A stretch of 64,000 nt of DNA from assembly GCA_965230565.1 (NCBI GenBank), contig CBDDLH010000015.1, positions 248,001 to 312,000 of the forward strand, given 5' to 3'. Each line of letters begins with the position of its first letter. Positions within the stretch are counted from its first letter, which is position 1. The notes beneath the pieces were generated by a model, which searched no databases, was not told where the DNA came from, and saw only the letters and a list, made by a program, of their open reading frames with translations. Shown here in pieces: positions 1-8,311 of this stretch. Origin of the DNA: BCD1 sp965230565. GTDB lineage: Bacteria > Bacteroidota > Bacteroidia > Chitinophagales > Saprospiraceae. The translations under genes were made by a program, and so were the position numbers.

Positions 1-1695
1 ACTTTTGATCGTCATCAGCTCACCTTTACCATTGATACCGACGATGATTTTGCTGAAGTAAATGAAACCAACAACAGTCTGACCGTATTCACCGATGCCA
101 TCAGTATAAACCTTTATGTAGAACAATCGGTCTACGACTACTTCCGGCAACATCAATCGGAATTAGGTGTAGGCACCAATTCCTGGGAGGATTGGGCACA
201 AAAACTGCACATCAATCGCTGGAATCAGATGTTCGCCGAGGCCATACACCCCGAAACGCCTGAAGGCGTACTCGACCGCATAAGACTCGACAGCATCATC
301 CTTGTCCCGGACGGCGCTTTACCGCTAAACGGAGGCTATCCCAGCAACAACCCCAATTCCGAAGACCGAACAGTCGACCTTCAATGGGGGTTCCCCGCTA
401 CCCTGCTCGACGGAAGCTTCTATGCCAATACGACCACAGCTAACGACAGCAATCCATTCTTCTTCGAAGGAAGTTTGCTGCACGAACTGGGACACGCCCG
501 CTACCTGATCGATAATTACGGATTTGATGTCTCCTATGGCCCGGCAGGAGGACCGTACAATATTGACATCATGGAAGACGGTGCACCTGTGGCCGGTTCT
601 GAATATATGCCTTTCATCGCCTGGGATGTTGTTCATTATAACGATTTCCCGGGCCTTATGAGTGGCGACTACGCAACTGTTGACCTTTATCCGGCCATGG
701 CCCTCAACCTCATTGCCGGACATCGCGCCGTTTGTGGCAATATGAATGCTCCGTGTAACATCGGCATTTTCATGAACGACCTGCCTGCGCAAAACCGAAT
801 CACCCTCAGGGAACAGGATGGCGACATGCTCGATAATGCTGATGTACAATTCTTCCGGGCGGAAGGTAATGGAAGTAGCTGGTATGGAAAATATTATGAT
901 AATATGGCAGACCTGGAGTTCACTTCCGACGAAAACGGGCAGATACTCGTAGGCCAATGCCCTTTCAGTGCCGACGGCCAGATCCACCACACCTACGGCA
1001 TCTCAAATGGCGTGATCATCGTCAGAGTGGAAAGAGGCAGTCAAATTTGCTACGCTTTTCTGGAATCTACTCTTTTCAATATCCAATACTGGCTCGGCAA
1101 TACGGCAATGGGGGAATATGAGCTCGATTGTCATTGTGTACCTTCGTTGCCGGTGACGCTTATTGATTTTAGTGCAAATGTGAAAGAAAGATCAGTGCTA
1201 TTAACCTGGCAAACAGCATCAGAATTCAATAATGCCGGGTTTGAAATCCAGCGCAGGCAAGAAGGAACACAGCAATTCGAAACAATAGGATGGATAAACG
1301 GCCATGGTGACAGCCAGGAAACACAAACCTATGAATGGGAGGATGCAACTGTAGAAAAAGGCATTACCTATTATTACCGGTTGATGCAGGTGGATTTTGA
1401 CGGTAACCGGAATTTCTCTGAAGTGGTATCTGCAAAACTTGGCGATGGGAATTTTCTCACTTTTAATATTTTACCAAACCCGGCAAAAGATCTGGTAACC
1501 GTTCAGATAAAAGGAGCAGACCTTGAAAATGTGGAACTCGAAGTAATTGATATCAATGGCAAGATCGTATACCGTAGTTTGGAACCCTTACGGGAAACGA
1601 CAACCATTGATCTTGGCTTTCTGCCTTCCGGGTTGTTTTTCGTCAGGCTCAAGGGGAAATTGATGAGTCAGGTTCGTCGTTTGATGCTGGAGTGA
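1..1695 (+). CDS. Secreted metalloprotease-like protein with T9SS type A sorting domain (5' end outside window)
   Basis: The reading frame is open from base 1, so the start lies upstream. The first ~30 codons look like the end of a CARDB-type beta domain (DDFAEVNETNNSLTV). A zinc-protease-like HELGHARYLID motif follows at about 481-513 (HExxH). From about 1143 comes a fibronectin-like segment (PVTLIDFSANVKERSVLLTWQT), then a T9SS type A sorting domain (ILPNPAKDLVTVQI ... LPSGLFFVRLKGK) ending at the stop. This is seen directly; export through the outer membrane by T9SS with removal of the sorting domain is family knowledge. The substrate is unknown and I could not assign a peptidase family: the second half of the zinc site is not obvious. 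The gene converges on the DnaE-like gene 75 bp downstream. Confidence 0.85.
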   Translation, partial: TFDRHQLTFTIDTDDDFAEVNETNNSLTVFTDAISINLYVEQSVYDYFRQHQSELGVGTNSWEDWAQKLHINRWNQMFAEAIHPETPEGVLDRIRLDSIILVPDGALPLNGGYPSNNPNSEDRTVDLQWGFPATLLDGSFYANTTTANDSNPFFFEGSLLHELGHARYLIDNYGFDVSYGPAGGPYNIDIMEDGAPVAGSEYMPFIAWDVVHYNDFPGLMSGDYATVDLYPAMALNLIAGHRAVCGNMNAPCNIGIFMNDLPAQNRITLREQDGDMLDNADVQFFRAEGNGSSWYGKYYDNMADLEFTSDENGQILVGQCPFSADGQIHHTYGISNGVIIVRVERGSQICYAFLESTLFNIQYWLGNTAMGEYELDCHCVPSLPVTLIDFSANVKERSVLLTWQTASEFNNAGFEIQRRQEGTQQFETIGWINGHGDSQETQTYEWEDATVEKGITYYYRLMQVDFDGNRNFSEVVSAKLGDGNFLTFNILPNPAKDLVTVQIKGADLENVELEVIDINGKIVYRSLEPLRETTTIDLGFLPSGLFFVRLKGKLMSQVRRLMLE

Positions 1696-1769
1696 AGGAG
1701 AGAGTCTTACTATCGGTTGTTTATTGAAACACATAGTCATATAGTTCACAAAGCATAATAAACCAGCAA

Positions 1770-4709
1770 CTAATACCTTTCGTCTTCAACATAAGGCAAC
1801 CTTTCCATACTGATCACCTCCACGGACGGAAAGCCGAAATCTTCCGTCACCTTGCCTTTGATGAAATAGATGCCTTTGCCTCGAAAGGGGTTTCGTTTGA
1901 GGAAGTTAGGGAAATGAGTGGTGTCAAAAAAATGACCATCGCGATCGATCCAGGTTCCGAAAGCCATGAGCTTGGCGTTGGAGGTATGCACTTTTTTCTG
2001 GCAAACATAATAACCGAGGATCCACACGATCTTGCCGGTGAATTTCTTCAGGGAGGCGGCAGTGATGCATTCGTAATACTCATCTTTCAGCAGCAGATCA
2101 AAAGGAGAGCAAAGCGGGAATCCCAGCAACTCCAGTTCATCAAACGCCTGATCAAAAGGGCCTTCTTCCAGGACGGGAAGTTCAAACTTTTCCACACCTT
2201 CTTCAAAGAGATTCAAACTTGACTCAAAATCTGCTTTTGGGTCAAAAACAGCATTTTTTTCCCACATCAACTCATATTTATTTTTTCCAACAAATCTAAA
2301 AGCACCTATTCTTATCAGAATATCAAATTGTTCAGAAGAAATTCCCACTCTATCGACGAAGTCTTTTAAACTTCGGAATGTTCCTCCGAGTGCGCGCTGA
2401 TGCATGATCTCCATCGCCAGCTTGCGTTCAAAACTGTGTAAATGGATGAATCCAATGTAGATGTCATTCCCGTAGATGGTCGTCAGGTAATTGCTGTGAT
2501 TGACGCAGGGCGGATGAATGTTGGCACCAGCCATACGCGCTTCGTGGAAATAGTATTCCGTATGATAAAACCCTCCAAAATTGTTGATCACCGCTACCAT
2601 GAATTCCAACGGGTAATAAGCCTTGAGATACAGGCTCTGAAAACTCTCCATGGCATAACTCGCCGAATGCGCCTTGCAAAATGAATAACCCGAAAAACTT
2701 TCCACCTGCCGCCAGACTTCCTCCGCAAGCGTTTTGGAATAACCCCGGTTACGGCAGTTGGTAAAGTATTTTTTCTGAAGCCGTTCAAATGTATCCCCTT
2801 TGTATTTTTTACCTGACATGATACGCCGCAATACATCACTCTCATCAAGCTCCAGTCCGGCAAAATGATGCACGATCTTCATCACATCTTCCTGATACAC
2901 CATCACGCCGAAAGTTTCCCCAAGGTGTTCTTCGAAAACAGGGTGCAGGTATTCAAAAGATTCCGGTTCGTGAAAACGTTTAATATACTCCCTCATCATG
3001 CCCGATTTGGCCACACCCGGCCGAATGATGGAACTCACTGCGACCAGATCCGTGTAGGTATCACAGTGCAATTTCTGCAACAAACCTCGCATAGCCGGTG
3101 ATTCGATGTAAAAACAGCCCATGCATTTGCCGGAGCGCAACTGGGCCTTCACCTGGAAATCCTCTTTGATCTTTTCGAGGTCATGAATATCGACAGAACG
3201 TCCCTGATTCAGACGGATCAGTTCAACCGCATCCTTGATATGACCCAATCCCCGCTGGCTCAGAACATCAAACTTGTGAAACCCCCAATCTTCCGCATGG
3301 TACATATCAAAATGCACGATAGGAAATCCTTTGGGCATCAACTGCTGGGCGGTGTAATAATGTAATGACTTTTCAGAAATAATCACTCCTCCCGCATGGA
3401 TCGACAAATAATTGGGCATGCCCTGCATCCGGCGGCCAAAGATGATGATCTTGCGGGCGATGGGATTAGCCTTGGCCGCTTCCACAGGATCTGCTACCAT
3501 CGCATCAATCTCTGACTTTGGTAATCCGTAAACCTTGCCCAGTTCCCGCAGAATGGAACGCCCCTTGAAAGTATTGTAGGTAGCCAGTAATGCCACATGC
3601 TCCCGGCCGTACCGTTTAAAAATGTAGTCCGTTACATCATCTCGTTCATCCCAGGAAAAGTCTATGTCAAAATCCGGTGGAGAGGTACGGTGGGGATTGA
3701 TAAAACGTTCAAAATACAATCCCAGTTCCATAGGATCAACGTCCGTGATATTCAGACAAAAAGCAACGATAGAATTAGCACCACTACCCCGCCCGACATG
3801 GTGGTATCCCATGGTATGAGCGTATTTCACTACGTCCCAGGCGATGAGAAAGTACGCGCAAAAATCCTGCTCCCGGATCACTCGTAATTCCTTTTGCATA
3901 CGCAACAAAGCATCGCGATTCTTCTCACCATAGCGACGTTTGCATCCCCGGACAGCCAGTTTCTCCAGCAATACGTAATCACCATCTTTACTGCCCGTAA
4001 AATACTGGCGGTTATTTTGTAACCCCACCTCTATTTCCACTTGGCAGGAATCGATGACCTTTTGGGTATTGTGCCAGATGGTCGGGCAAAGTTTGTAAAA
4101 ACCTTTCAGTGTTTCGGGGGGAATGAAATATTCTGTTTTTTTGGCCGTATCCCGGGGCGTGAGCTTGGTGATCAGGGTATTTTTATCGATAGCCCTCAAC
4201 ATGCGATGCAGCTCAAAGCCCGATTCATCCAAAAAGGTGATTGGGCTGAGGACGACGAGTTTGTGCTGATGATTTTTGAGTTCGTGGGAAAAAAGTCGAT
4301 TCACATGTTCGGGACGGATGCCCAGCAGTTCATTGTCTTTAAATTCCTGGATAGGTTTCAGCAACCGGGGATAGACCACCCAGCAATTGGGCAGTGCCGG
4401 AGCATTCATAGGCAGTGGCTTCCCGGAAAAAGAACGGTTGGTCAGCAATTCGTTCAGTTCCCGCCAGCCTTCGCTATTTCTGGCCAGGCCAAAATACCGG
4501 AAATTTTCTTCCTCCCGGAATTCAACGCCCAGGATTGGTTTGATACCCGCTTTCCGGCATCGGTCTATAAATTCCAGTCCACAACTCGTATTATTTACAT
4601 CTGTCAATGCCAATACCTTCACTCCCCAGCGTACTGCCGTTTCGACCAGCTGTTCAGGAGATAATGTCCCATAGCGTAAGCTATAATATGTATGACTGTT
4701 CAGATACAA
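1770..4709 (-). CDS. dnaE2: DnaE-type DNA polymerase III alpha subunit (short, possibly error-prone, form)
   Basis: 979 aa, shorter than replicative DnaE (about 1160-1500 aa). Order: PHP domain (residues 1-200), palm with PDFDIDF (catalytic Asp348 and Asp350) and KFDVLSQRGLG (Asp481), helix-hairpin-helix region, a clamp-binding-like SLNLF segment near residue 850, and a C-terminal OB fold (GKIVWILGYYVCQKK). All three polymerase aspartates are present. In the PHP domain the first metal-binding His of the usual HxRxH motif is replaced (YLNSH), so proofreading-type activity there is doubtful. The neighbouring gene on the same strand is dinB, an arrangement reminiscent of imuB-dnaE2 translesion cassettes. 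A second essential dnaE elsewhere in the genome would be expected. The error-prone role is inference from length and context. Confidence 0.85.
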   Translation of the reverse strand: MYLNSHTYYSLRYGTLSPEQLVETAVRWGVKVLALTDVNNTSCGLEFIDRCRKAGIKPILGVEFREEENFRYFGLARNSEGWRELNELLTNRSFSGKPLPMNAPALPNCWVVYPRLLKPIQEFKDNELLGIRPEHVNRLFSHELKNHQHKLVVLSPITFLDESGFELHRMLRAIDKNTLITKLTPRDTAKKTEYFIPPETLKGFYKLCPTIWHNTQKVIDSCQVEIEVGLQNNRQYFTGSKDGDYVLLEKLAVRGCKRRYGEKNRDALLRMQKELRVIREQDFCAYFLIAWDVVKYAHTMGYHHVGRGSGANSIVAFCLNITDVDPMELGLYFERFINPHRTSPPDFDIDFSWDERDDVTDYIFKRYGREHVALLATYNTFKGRSILRELGKVYGLPKSEIDAMVADPVEAAKANPIARKIIIFGRRMQGMPNYLSIHAGGVIISEKSLHYYTAQQLMPKGFPIVHFDMYHAEDWGFHKFDVLSQRGLGHIKDAVELIRLNQGRSVDIHDLEKIKEDFQVKAQLRSGKCMGCFYIESPAMRGLLQKLHCDTYTDLVAVSSIIRPGVAKSGMMREYIKRFHEPESFEYLHPVFEEHLGETFGVMVYQEDVMKIVHHFAGLELDESDVLRRIMSGKKYKGDTFERLQKKYFTNCRNRGYSKTLAEEVWRQVESFSGYSFCKAHSASYAMESFQSLYLKAYYPLEFMVAVINNFGGFYHTEYYFHEARMAGANIHPPCVNHSNYLTTIYGNDIYIGFIHLHSFERKLAMEIMHQRALGGTFRSLKDFVDRVGISSEQFDILIRIGAFRFVGKNKYELMWEKNAVFDPKADFESSLNLFEEGVEKFELPVLEEGPFDQAFDELELLGFPLCSPFDLLLKDEYYECITAASLKKFTGKIVWILGYYVCQKKVHTSNAKLMAFGTWIDRDGHFFDTTHFPNFLKRNPFRGKGIYFIKGKVTEDFGFPSVEVISMERLPYVEDERY

Positions 4710-5018
4710 AATCGGTTTCGGATTAAAGTATTATGGAACACGGGTCGGAACGGATTAAATGGGTTAAGACTGGTTTTATCTACTGAATCTGTTCTTATCC
4801 GTGTTCTATCCTCTCCGACAAGGCAACGCCTTTGCTGTACACAAGGCCACTCAAAGGCATCACCTTGAAAAAGTAAGCATCCAACAACATCAAATAGAGC
4901 AACGCGAGCATTCAAATCGACCATCAGGAGACCCGCGTGCACGTAGTGCCGGGGCAACATGAAACTCCTTAAATTCGGGACAAACCAGCAACCAGCAACA
5001 AGAAACCAGTAACCAGCA
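4710..5018. other. Intergenic region between dnaE-like and dinB
   Basis: Holds no convincing gene. It contains one copy of the double-hairpin repeat (4811-4867), an inverted pair GAACACGG/CCGTGTTC (about 4736-4806) inside a degenerate GGATTAAA-type intergenic repeat, and a heptamer-like string of CCAGCAACCAGCAACAAG type at about 4983-5020 next to the dinB stop codon. A 108-codon frame on the minus strand here is made of these repeats and is not believed. Confidence 0.6.
4811..4867. repeat. Double-hairpin intergenic repeat, copy 1 (diverged)
   Basis: Starts CTCTCCGACAAGG and ends CAAAGGCATCACCTTG. It matches the family consensus seen again at 6321, 6490, 7668, 7919, 8171, 24784, 45131 and 58281, but the first small palindrome is degraded (AAGGCAACGCCTT). 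Confidence 0.7.
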
Positions 5019-6161
5019 TCACCCACAACTCCCCCGCTTCACCGCTCCCATACCGAATCGTTTCCGGATGTCATCCATTGCTTTTAAAAGTTTATCATCC
5101 TCCTGCGTGTCTGTAAAAAGTTCCATTTGCTGATGGCCATACACAAGTTTGCTGAATCTCACACCGATCAATCGTACCAGTTGACGGCGTTGATAGAGCT
5201 TATCGAATAATTCCAGGGCAAAATCTATCAATGTCCGGTCACTGGCGGTGTAGGGAATATGTTTTTGTTTGGAATAGGTGTTGAAATCCGAATAACGGAT
5301 CTTGACGGTGATGCAGGCGGTGAGTCTTGCCGATTGGCGGAGCTCGTAGGCCAGTTTCATCACCAGGGAGGTCAGTTTGCTTTTCAGGAAAATCACATCG
5401 ATGGTATCCTCATGAAAGGTTCTTTCCGAAGACATGGATTTTTTCTCCCGATAAGACACTACGGGGCTATTGTCAATACCATTGGCTTTTTTCCAGAGGG
5501 AAAGGCCGTGTTTACCAAATTCTCTTTGTAACAATTGATGGGGAATGTGTCTCAAAGTACGGATGTCTTTCACACCCATGAAACGCAATTTCTTGTAGGT
5601 AACTTTTCCGAGGGAGGGAATCTTCCGAATACTCAAAGGGTCGAGAAAAGGTTTTTCCATGCCCGCTTCGATGAGTTTGGCGCCATTGGGTTTAGCTTCT
5701 CCGGTGCTGATCTTGGAGACGAGTTTGTTGATAGAAAGTCCGGAAGATATGGGCAGCCCCGTTTCTTTAATGATCCGATGCCGCAATTCTCCGGACCATT
5801 TCCAGCAACCTACATAGCGATCCATACCCGTAAGATCGAGGTAAAATTCATCAATGGAAGATTTTTCAAAAAGCGGGGCCTCCTCTTTGATGATCTCTGT
5901 AACGTTTTTGGATTCCTGGATATAGGCATCCATATCGCCCCGTATGACGAGGGCTTCCGGGCACAGCCGCAATGCCATTTTCACCGGCATGGCTGATCGT
6001 ACACCAAAGGTACGAGCTTCGTAACTGCAGGAAGCCACAACAGCCCTGTCGGAATGCCCTCCAATGATGATGGGTTTGCCCTCTAGCTCGCTGTTCCGCA
6101 GTCGCTCCACAGAAACAAAAAAAGTATCCATGTCCAGATGCAAGATGGATCTTTCAAACAT
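5019..6161 (-). CDS. dinB: DNA polymerase IV (Y-family translesion polymerase)
   Basis: 380 aa. Palm motif I is HLDMDTFFVSVE (metal-binding Asp10, neighbouring Asp12, steric-gate Phe14). Motif III is SSIDEFYLDLTG (Asp104, Glu105). The Y-family fingers, thumb and little-finger domain follow. Near the C terminus QMELF matches the beta-clamp-binding consensus QxxLF. Because the catalytic acidic residues are intact this is an active-type DinB and not the catalytically dead ImuB. It lies upstream of the short DnaE on the same strand, separated by 309 bp that include a repeat, so cotranscription is possible but not proven. No LexA or ImuA gene is visible nearby. Confidence 0.93.
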   Translation of the reverse strand: MFERSILHLDMDTFFVSVERLRNSELEGKPIIIGGHSDRAVVASCSYEARTFGVRSAMPVKMALRLCPEALVIRGDMDAYIQESKNVTEIIKEEAPLFEKSSIDEFYLDLTGMDRYVGCWKWSGELRHRIIKETGLPISSGLSINKLVSKISTGEAKPNGAKLIEAGMEKPFLDPLSIRKIPSLGKVTYKKLRFMGVKDIRTLRHIPHQLLQREFGKHGLSLWKKANGIDNSPVVSYREKKSMSSERTFHEDTIDVIFLKSKLTSLVMKLAYELRQSARLTACITVKIRYSDFNTYSKQKHIPYTASDRTLIDFALELFDKLYQRRQLVRLIGVRFSKLVYGHQQMELFTDTQEDDKLLKAMDDIRKRFGMGAVKRGSCG

Positions 6162-6320
6162 TTTCGCCTTATTTTTTTGCAGACCTTTGGATACAAAAAC
6201 CAGTTGACACGTGCTTTCCAGCCCTTTAGACTTCTAGATATTGGATTGGCAATCTAAATGTTTAAAAGCCGGATTACTATCTGTTTTTCGGCAAAAGTCT
6301 TTTATTCTCATAGTACATGC

Positions 6321-6374
6321 TTCGACAAGGTGTCGCCTTGCCCTACCCCATAGCTGAGCAAAGGCAAAACCTTG
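6321..6374. repeat. Double-hairpin intergenic repeat, copy 2
   Basis: TTCGACAAGGTGTCGCCTTG, a middle section of about 20 nt, then CAAAGGCAAAACCTTG. Each half is a short palindrome: AAGGtgtcgCCTT and AAGGcaaaaCCTT. Confidence 0.8.
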
Positions 6375-6489
6375 GAAAAAGTTTCAGCAGTGTCTGTATC
6401 GACAAATATATAAACTTTTTGTTTTAAATATTATTTTTTGAAATAATTTGTATTTGTTAAAGTTTTTGGCTTGTTTTGGTAAGGTATTT

Positions 6490-6544
6490 CTCCGACAAGG
6501 TGTCGCCTTGGCCTCTCTTCAAGCTATGCAAAGGCAAAACCTTG
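6490..6544. repeat. Double-hairpin intergenic repeat, copy 3
   Basis: CTCCGACAAGGTGTCGCCTT at the left and CAAAGGCAAAACCTTG at the right, with the same layout and spacing as the other copies. It lies immediately upstream of the CoiA-like gene. Confidence 0.8.
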
Positions 6545-6580
6545 GATTGGACTGTTTTTGTTTTATAACCCCAACTTACC

Positions 6581-7432
6581 ATGGCTCTCCCCCAATTACC
6601 ATTTGCATTAAAGAATAATACACTTGTCGACATCAATGATGTACCCTCAGGACTGGCCTGCAACTGTACATGCCCCGGATGCGGAGAACCACTCATTGCA
6701 AAAAAGGGCGATAAAAAGGTTCACCATTTTGCCCATAAACCGGAATCGAATTGCTCTGCCGGGCTTGAAACAGCGCTGCACTTAAAGGCTAAAGACATTC
6801 TTAAAAACGCCAATCAACTTATGGTTCCTGAAGTCCGGATCAAAAATGGTCCGGTACCGCTTTTTGATGCACAGGTGATTGATTACGACAAAGTCATTCT
6901 TGAGCAAAAAACAGGTAAGATCATCCCGGATCTGCGGATCAGAAGCGGAAACAAATGGTTGCTGATTGAGATTGCTGTTCGACATTTCACGGGAAAAGAA
7001 AAAATAAAAATGTTGAAAAGGCTTGGCCATGCAGCGATAGAAATTGATGCAGCCGCCCTATTGAAGAGAGTTCAAAAAGGTCAGCAATTTTTCCAATCTC
7101 ACCGTTTTGCCAACTTTTTGTTGTTCTCCGCCAAATACAAAAAATGGCTTTTTAATCCGCGACAAAAACAAATAGAAGACAACCTCATTTCATCTGCTAC
7201 TAAGAAAACGGTGAAAGAGCTTAGTTTTCCTCATAAAAAGATTTACCTCACAGAAAATTGTCCACTAGACAAAAACACTTACCGCCGTGGATATAAAACC
7301 GGTAAATCCTATGCTAATGTCTTCCGCGATTGCCTGCATTGCGAACAATGCATCGAAATTCAATATGAAAAATATTTTTTCGGCTCCCAGGAAGTTAATG
7401 GGAGGCCGGAGCGGGTGGTTTGCGTGGGGTAG
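6581..7432 (+). CDS. CoiA-like competence protein / nuclease
   Basis: 283 aa. An N-terminal zinc-ribbon-like Cys/His cluster (Cys27, Cys29, Cys31, Cys34 in CNCTCPGC, then HHFAH at 48-52) is followed by a PD-(D/E)xK-type nuclease core: PDLRI at about 116-120 and LLIEIAV at about 127-133. A second Cys cluster lies near the C terminus (CPLDK ... CLHCEQC). This layout is that of the CoiA competence family, which acts on DNA during transformation in Firmicutes; in Bacteroidota its role is not established. The start ATG follows a repeat element directly. It stands alone in its orientation. It could equally be a general DNA-processing or defence-related nuclease. Confidence 0.75.
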   Translation: MALPQLPFALKNNTLVDINDVPSGLACNCTCPGCGEPLIAKKGDKKVHHFAHKPESNCSAGLETALHLKAKDILKNANQLMVPEVRIKNGPVPLFDAQVIDYDKVILEQKTGKIIPDLRIRSGNKWLLIEIAVRHFTGKEKIKMLKRLGHAAIEIDAAALLKRVQKGQQFFQSHRFANFLLFSAKYKKWLFNPRQKQIEDNLISSATKKTVKELSFPHKKIYLTENCPLDKNTYRRGYKTGKSYANVFRDCLHCEQCIEIQYEKYFFGSQEVNGRPERVVCVG

Positions 7433-7667
7433 ATTAGTTGGCAGTACCAGTACCAGTTTGCAGAGGCTCTTTCTAACTATAGAACACTTCTACATTCTAC
7501 ATTGAATGTTCTGCTGTTCTTCGGTTCCGTATCGCTTAACGAAAAAACTATGATTTTGAAAGGAAAAAGGAAGAGTTGTGAATCTTGAAATAACGTGGAG
7601 GAACCGCAAAACAGCAGAATGTCCAATATCCAATGTCGAAGTTTTCACTCTTGCAGGATATTTTCTC

Positions 7668-7722
7668 CTCCGACAAGGCGTCGCCTTGACCTCCCGCTAA
7701 GCCACGCGAAGGCAAAGCCTTG
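7668..7722. repeat. Double-hairpin intergenic repeat, copy 4 (end of composite unit 1)
   Basis: CTCCGACAAGGCGTCGCCTT at the left, CGAAGGCAAAGCCTTG at the right. Left half CAAGGCGtCGCCTTG is a perfect 7-bp inverted repeat around one base; right half AAGGCaaaGCCTT is a perfect 5-bp one. Confidence 0.85.
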
Positions 7723-7918
7723 AGGACCTTTTTAAAACACTTCTACATTCTGCGGTTGGATATTCATTATTCTGCGGTTCCGTATCGCTTGCCGGAAAAC
7801 TATGTATTTGAAAGGAAAAAGGAAGAGTTGTGAATCTTGAAATAACGCGGCGGAACCGCAAAACAGCAGAATTTCCAATATCCAATGTAGAAGTTTTCAC
7901 GCATGCCAGATGTTTTCT

Positions 7919-7974
7919 CCTCCGACAAGGCGTCGCCTTGGCCTCCCGCTAAGCCACGCGAAGGCAAAGCCTTG
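7919..7974. repeat. Double-hairpin intergenic repeat, copy 5 (end of composite unit 2)
   Basis: Differs from copy 4 by a single base in the middle (GGCCTCCCGC versus GACCTCCCGC). Both mini-palindromes are perfect. Confidence 0.85.
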
Positions 7975-8170
7975 AGGACCTTTTTAAAACACTTCTACAT
8001 TCTGCGGTTGGATATTCATTATTCTGCGATTCCGTATCGCTTGCCGGAAAACTATGTATTTGAAAGGAAAAAGGAAGAGTTGTGAATTTTAGAACAACGC
8101 GGCGGAACCGCAAAACAGCAGAATTTCCAATATCCAATGTAGAAGTTTTCACTCTTGCAGGATATTTTCT

Positions 8171-8226
8171 CCTCCGACAAGGCGTCGCCTTGACCTCCCG
8201 CTAAGCTACGCAAAGACAAAGCCTTG
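8171..8226. repeat. Double-hairpin intergenic repeat, copy 6 (end of composite unit 3)
   Basis: The left palindrome is perfect (CAAGGCGTCGCCTTG); the right half reads CAAAGACAAAGCCTTG, one change from copies 4 and 5 in the palindrome. Confidence 0.85.
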
Positions 8227-8311
8227 GGTATGCCACCGGCCGCAGAGCGACCTAATCCCGGTACCTCCCTGAAACCATATGAGACCCTTGAAACAACATG
8301 AAACCTAACCA

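Larger units (their letters stand above)
6162..6580. other. Intergenic region with two double-hairpin repeats
   Basis: Divergent spacer between dinB (minus) and the CoiA-like gene (plus). It holds repeat copies at 6321-6374 and 6490-6544, separated by a very AT-rich stretch (about 6400-6470). The second copy ends only about 36 bp before the CoiA-like start codon, so it would lie in that gene's promoter or leader. No gene seen. Confidence 0.6.
7483..8228. repeat. Tandem array of three ~252-bp composite repeat units
   Basis: Units begin AACACTTCTACATTC at 7483, 7736 and 7988 (periods 253 and 252). Units 2 and 3 are nearly identical; unit 1 is more diverged. Each unit is a palindromic block of about 165 bp followed by one double-hairpin repeat. 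In unit 2 the left arm (about 7737-7788) pairs with the right arm (about 7850-7899): ACTTCTACATT...GGTTCCG against its complement, around a core containing GAAAGGAAAAAGGAAGAG. Short reading frames here repeat with the unit and are not genes. The whole 7433-8311 spacer is repeat-derived; a decayed GCAGTACCAGTACCAGT string precedes it. Confidence 0.85.

Noticed and set aside
4700..5026. 108-codon minus-strand frame between dnaE and dinB
   Set aside because: It runs through the hairpin repeat and heptamer-like sequence and overlaps both neighbours; composition is that of the repeats, with no domain.
5019..6161. ImuB rather than DinB
   Set aside because: The catalytic Asp and Asp-Glu motifs are intact, whereas ImuB lacks them.
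7697..8152. Two near-identical 67-codon frames on the minus strand
   Set aside because: They are translations of the 252-bp repeat units and would be duplicated simply because the DNA is.
7483..8228. CRISPR-like array
   Set aside because: The repeat period is 252 bp without unique spacers, and no cas genes are present.
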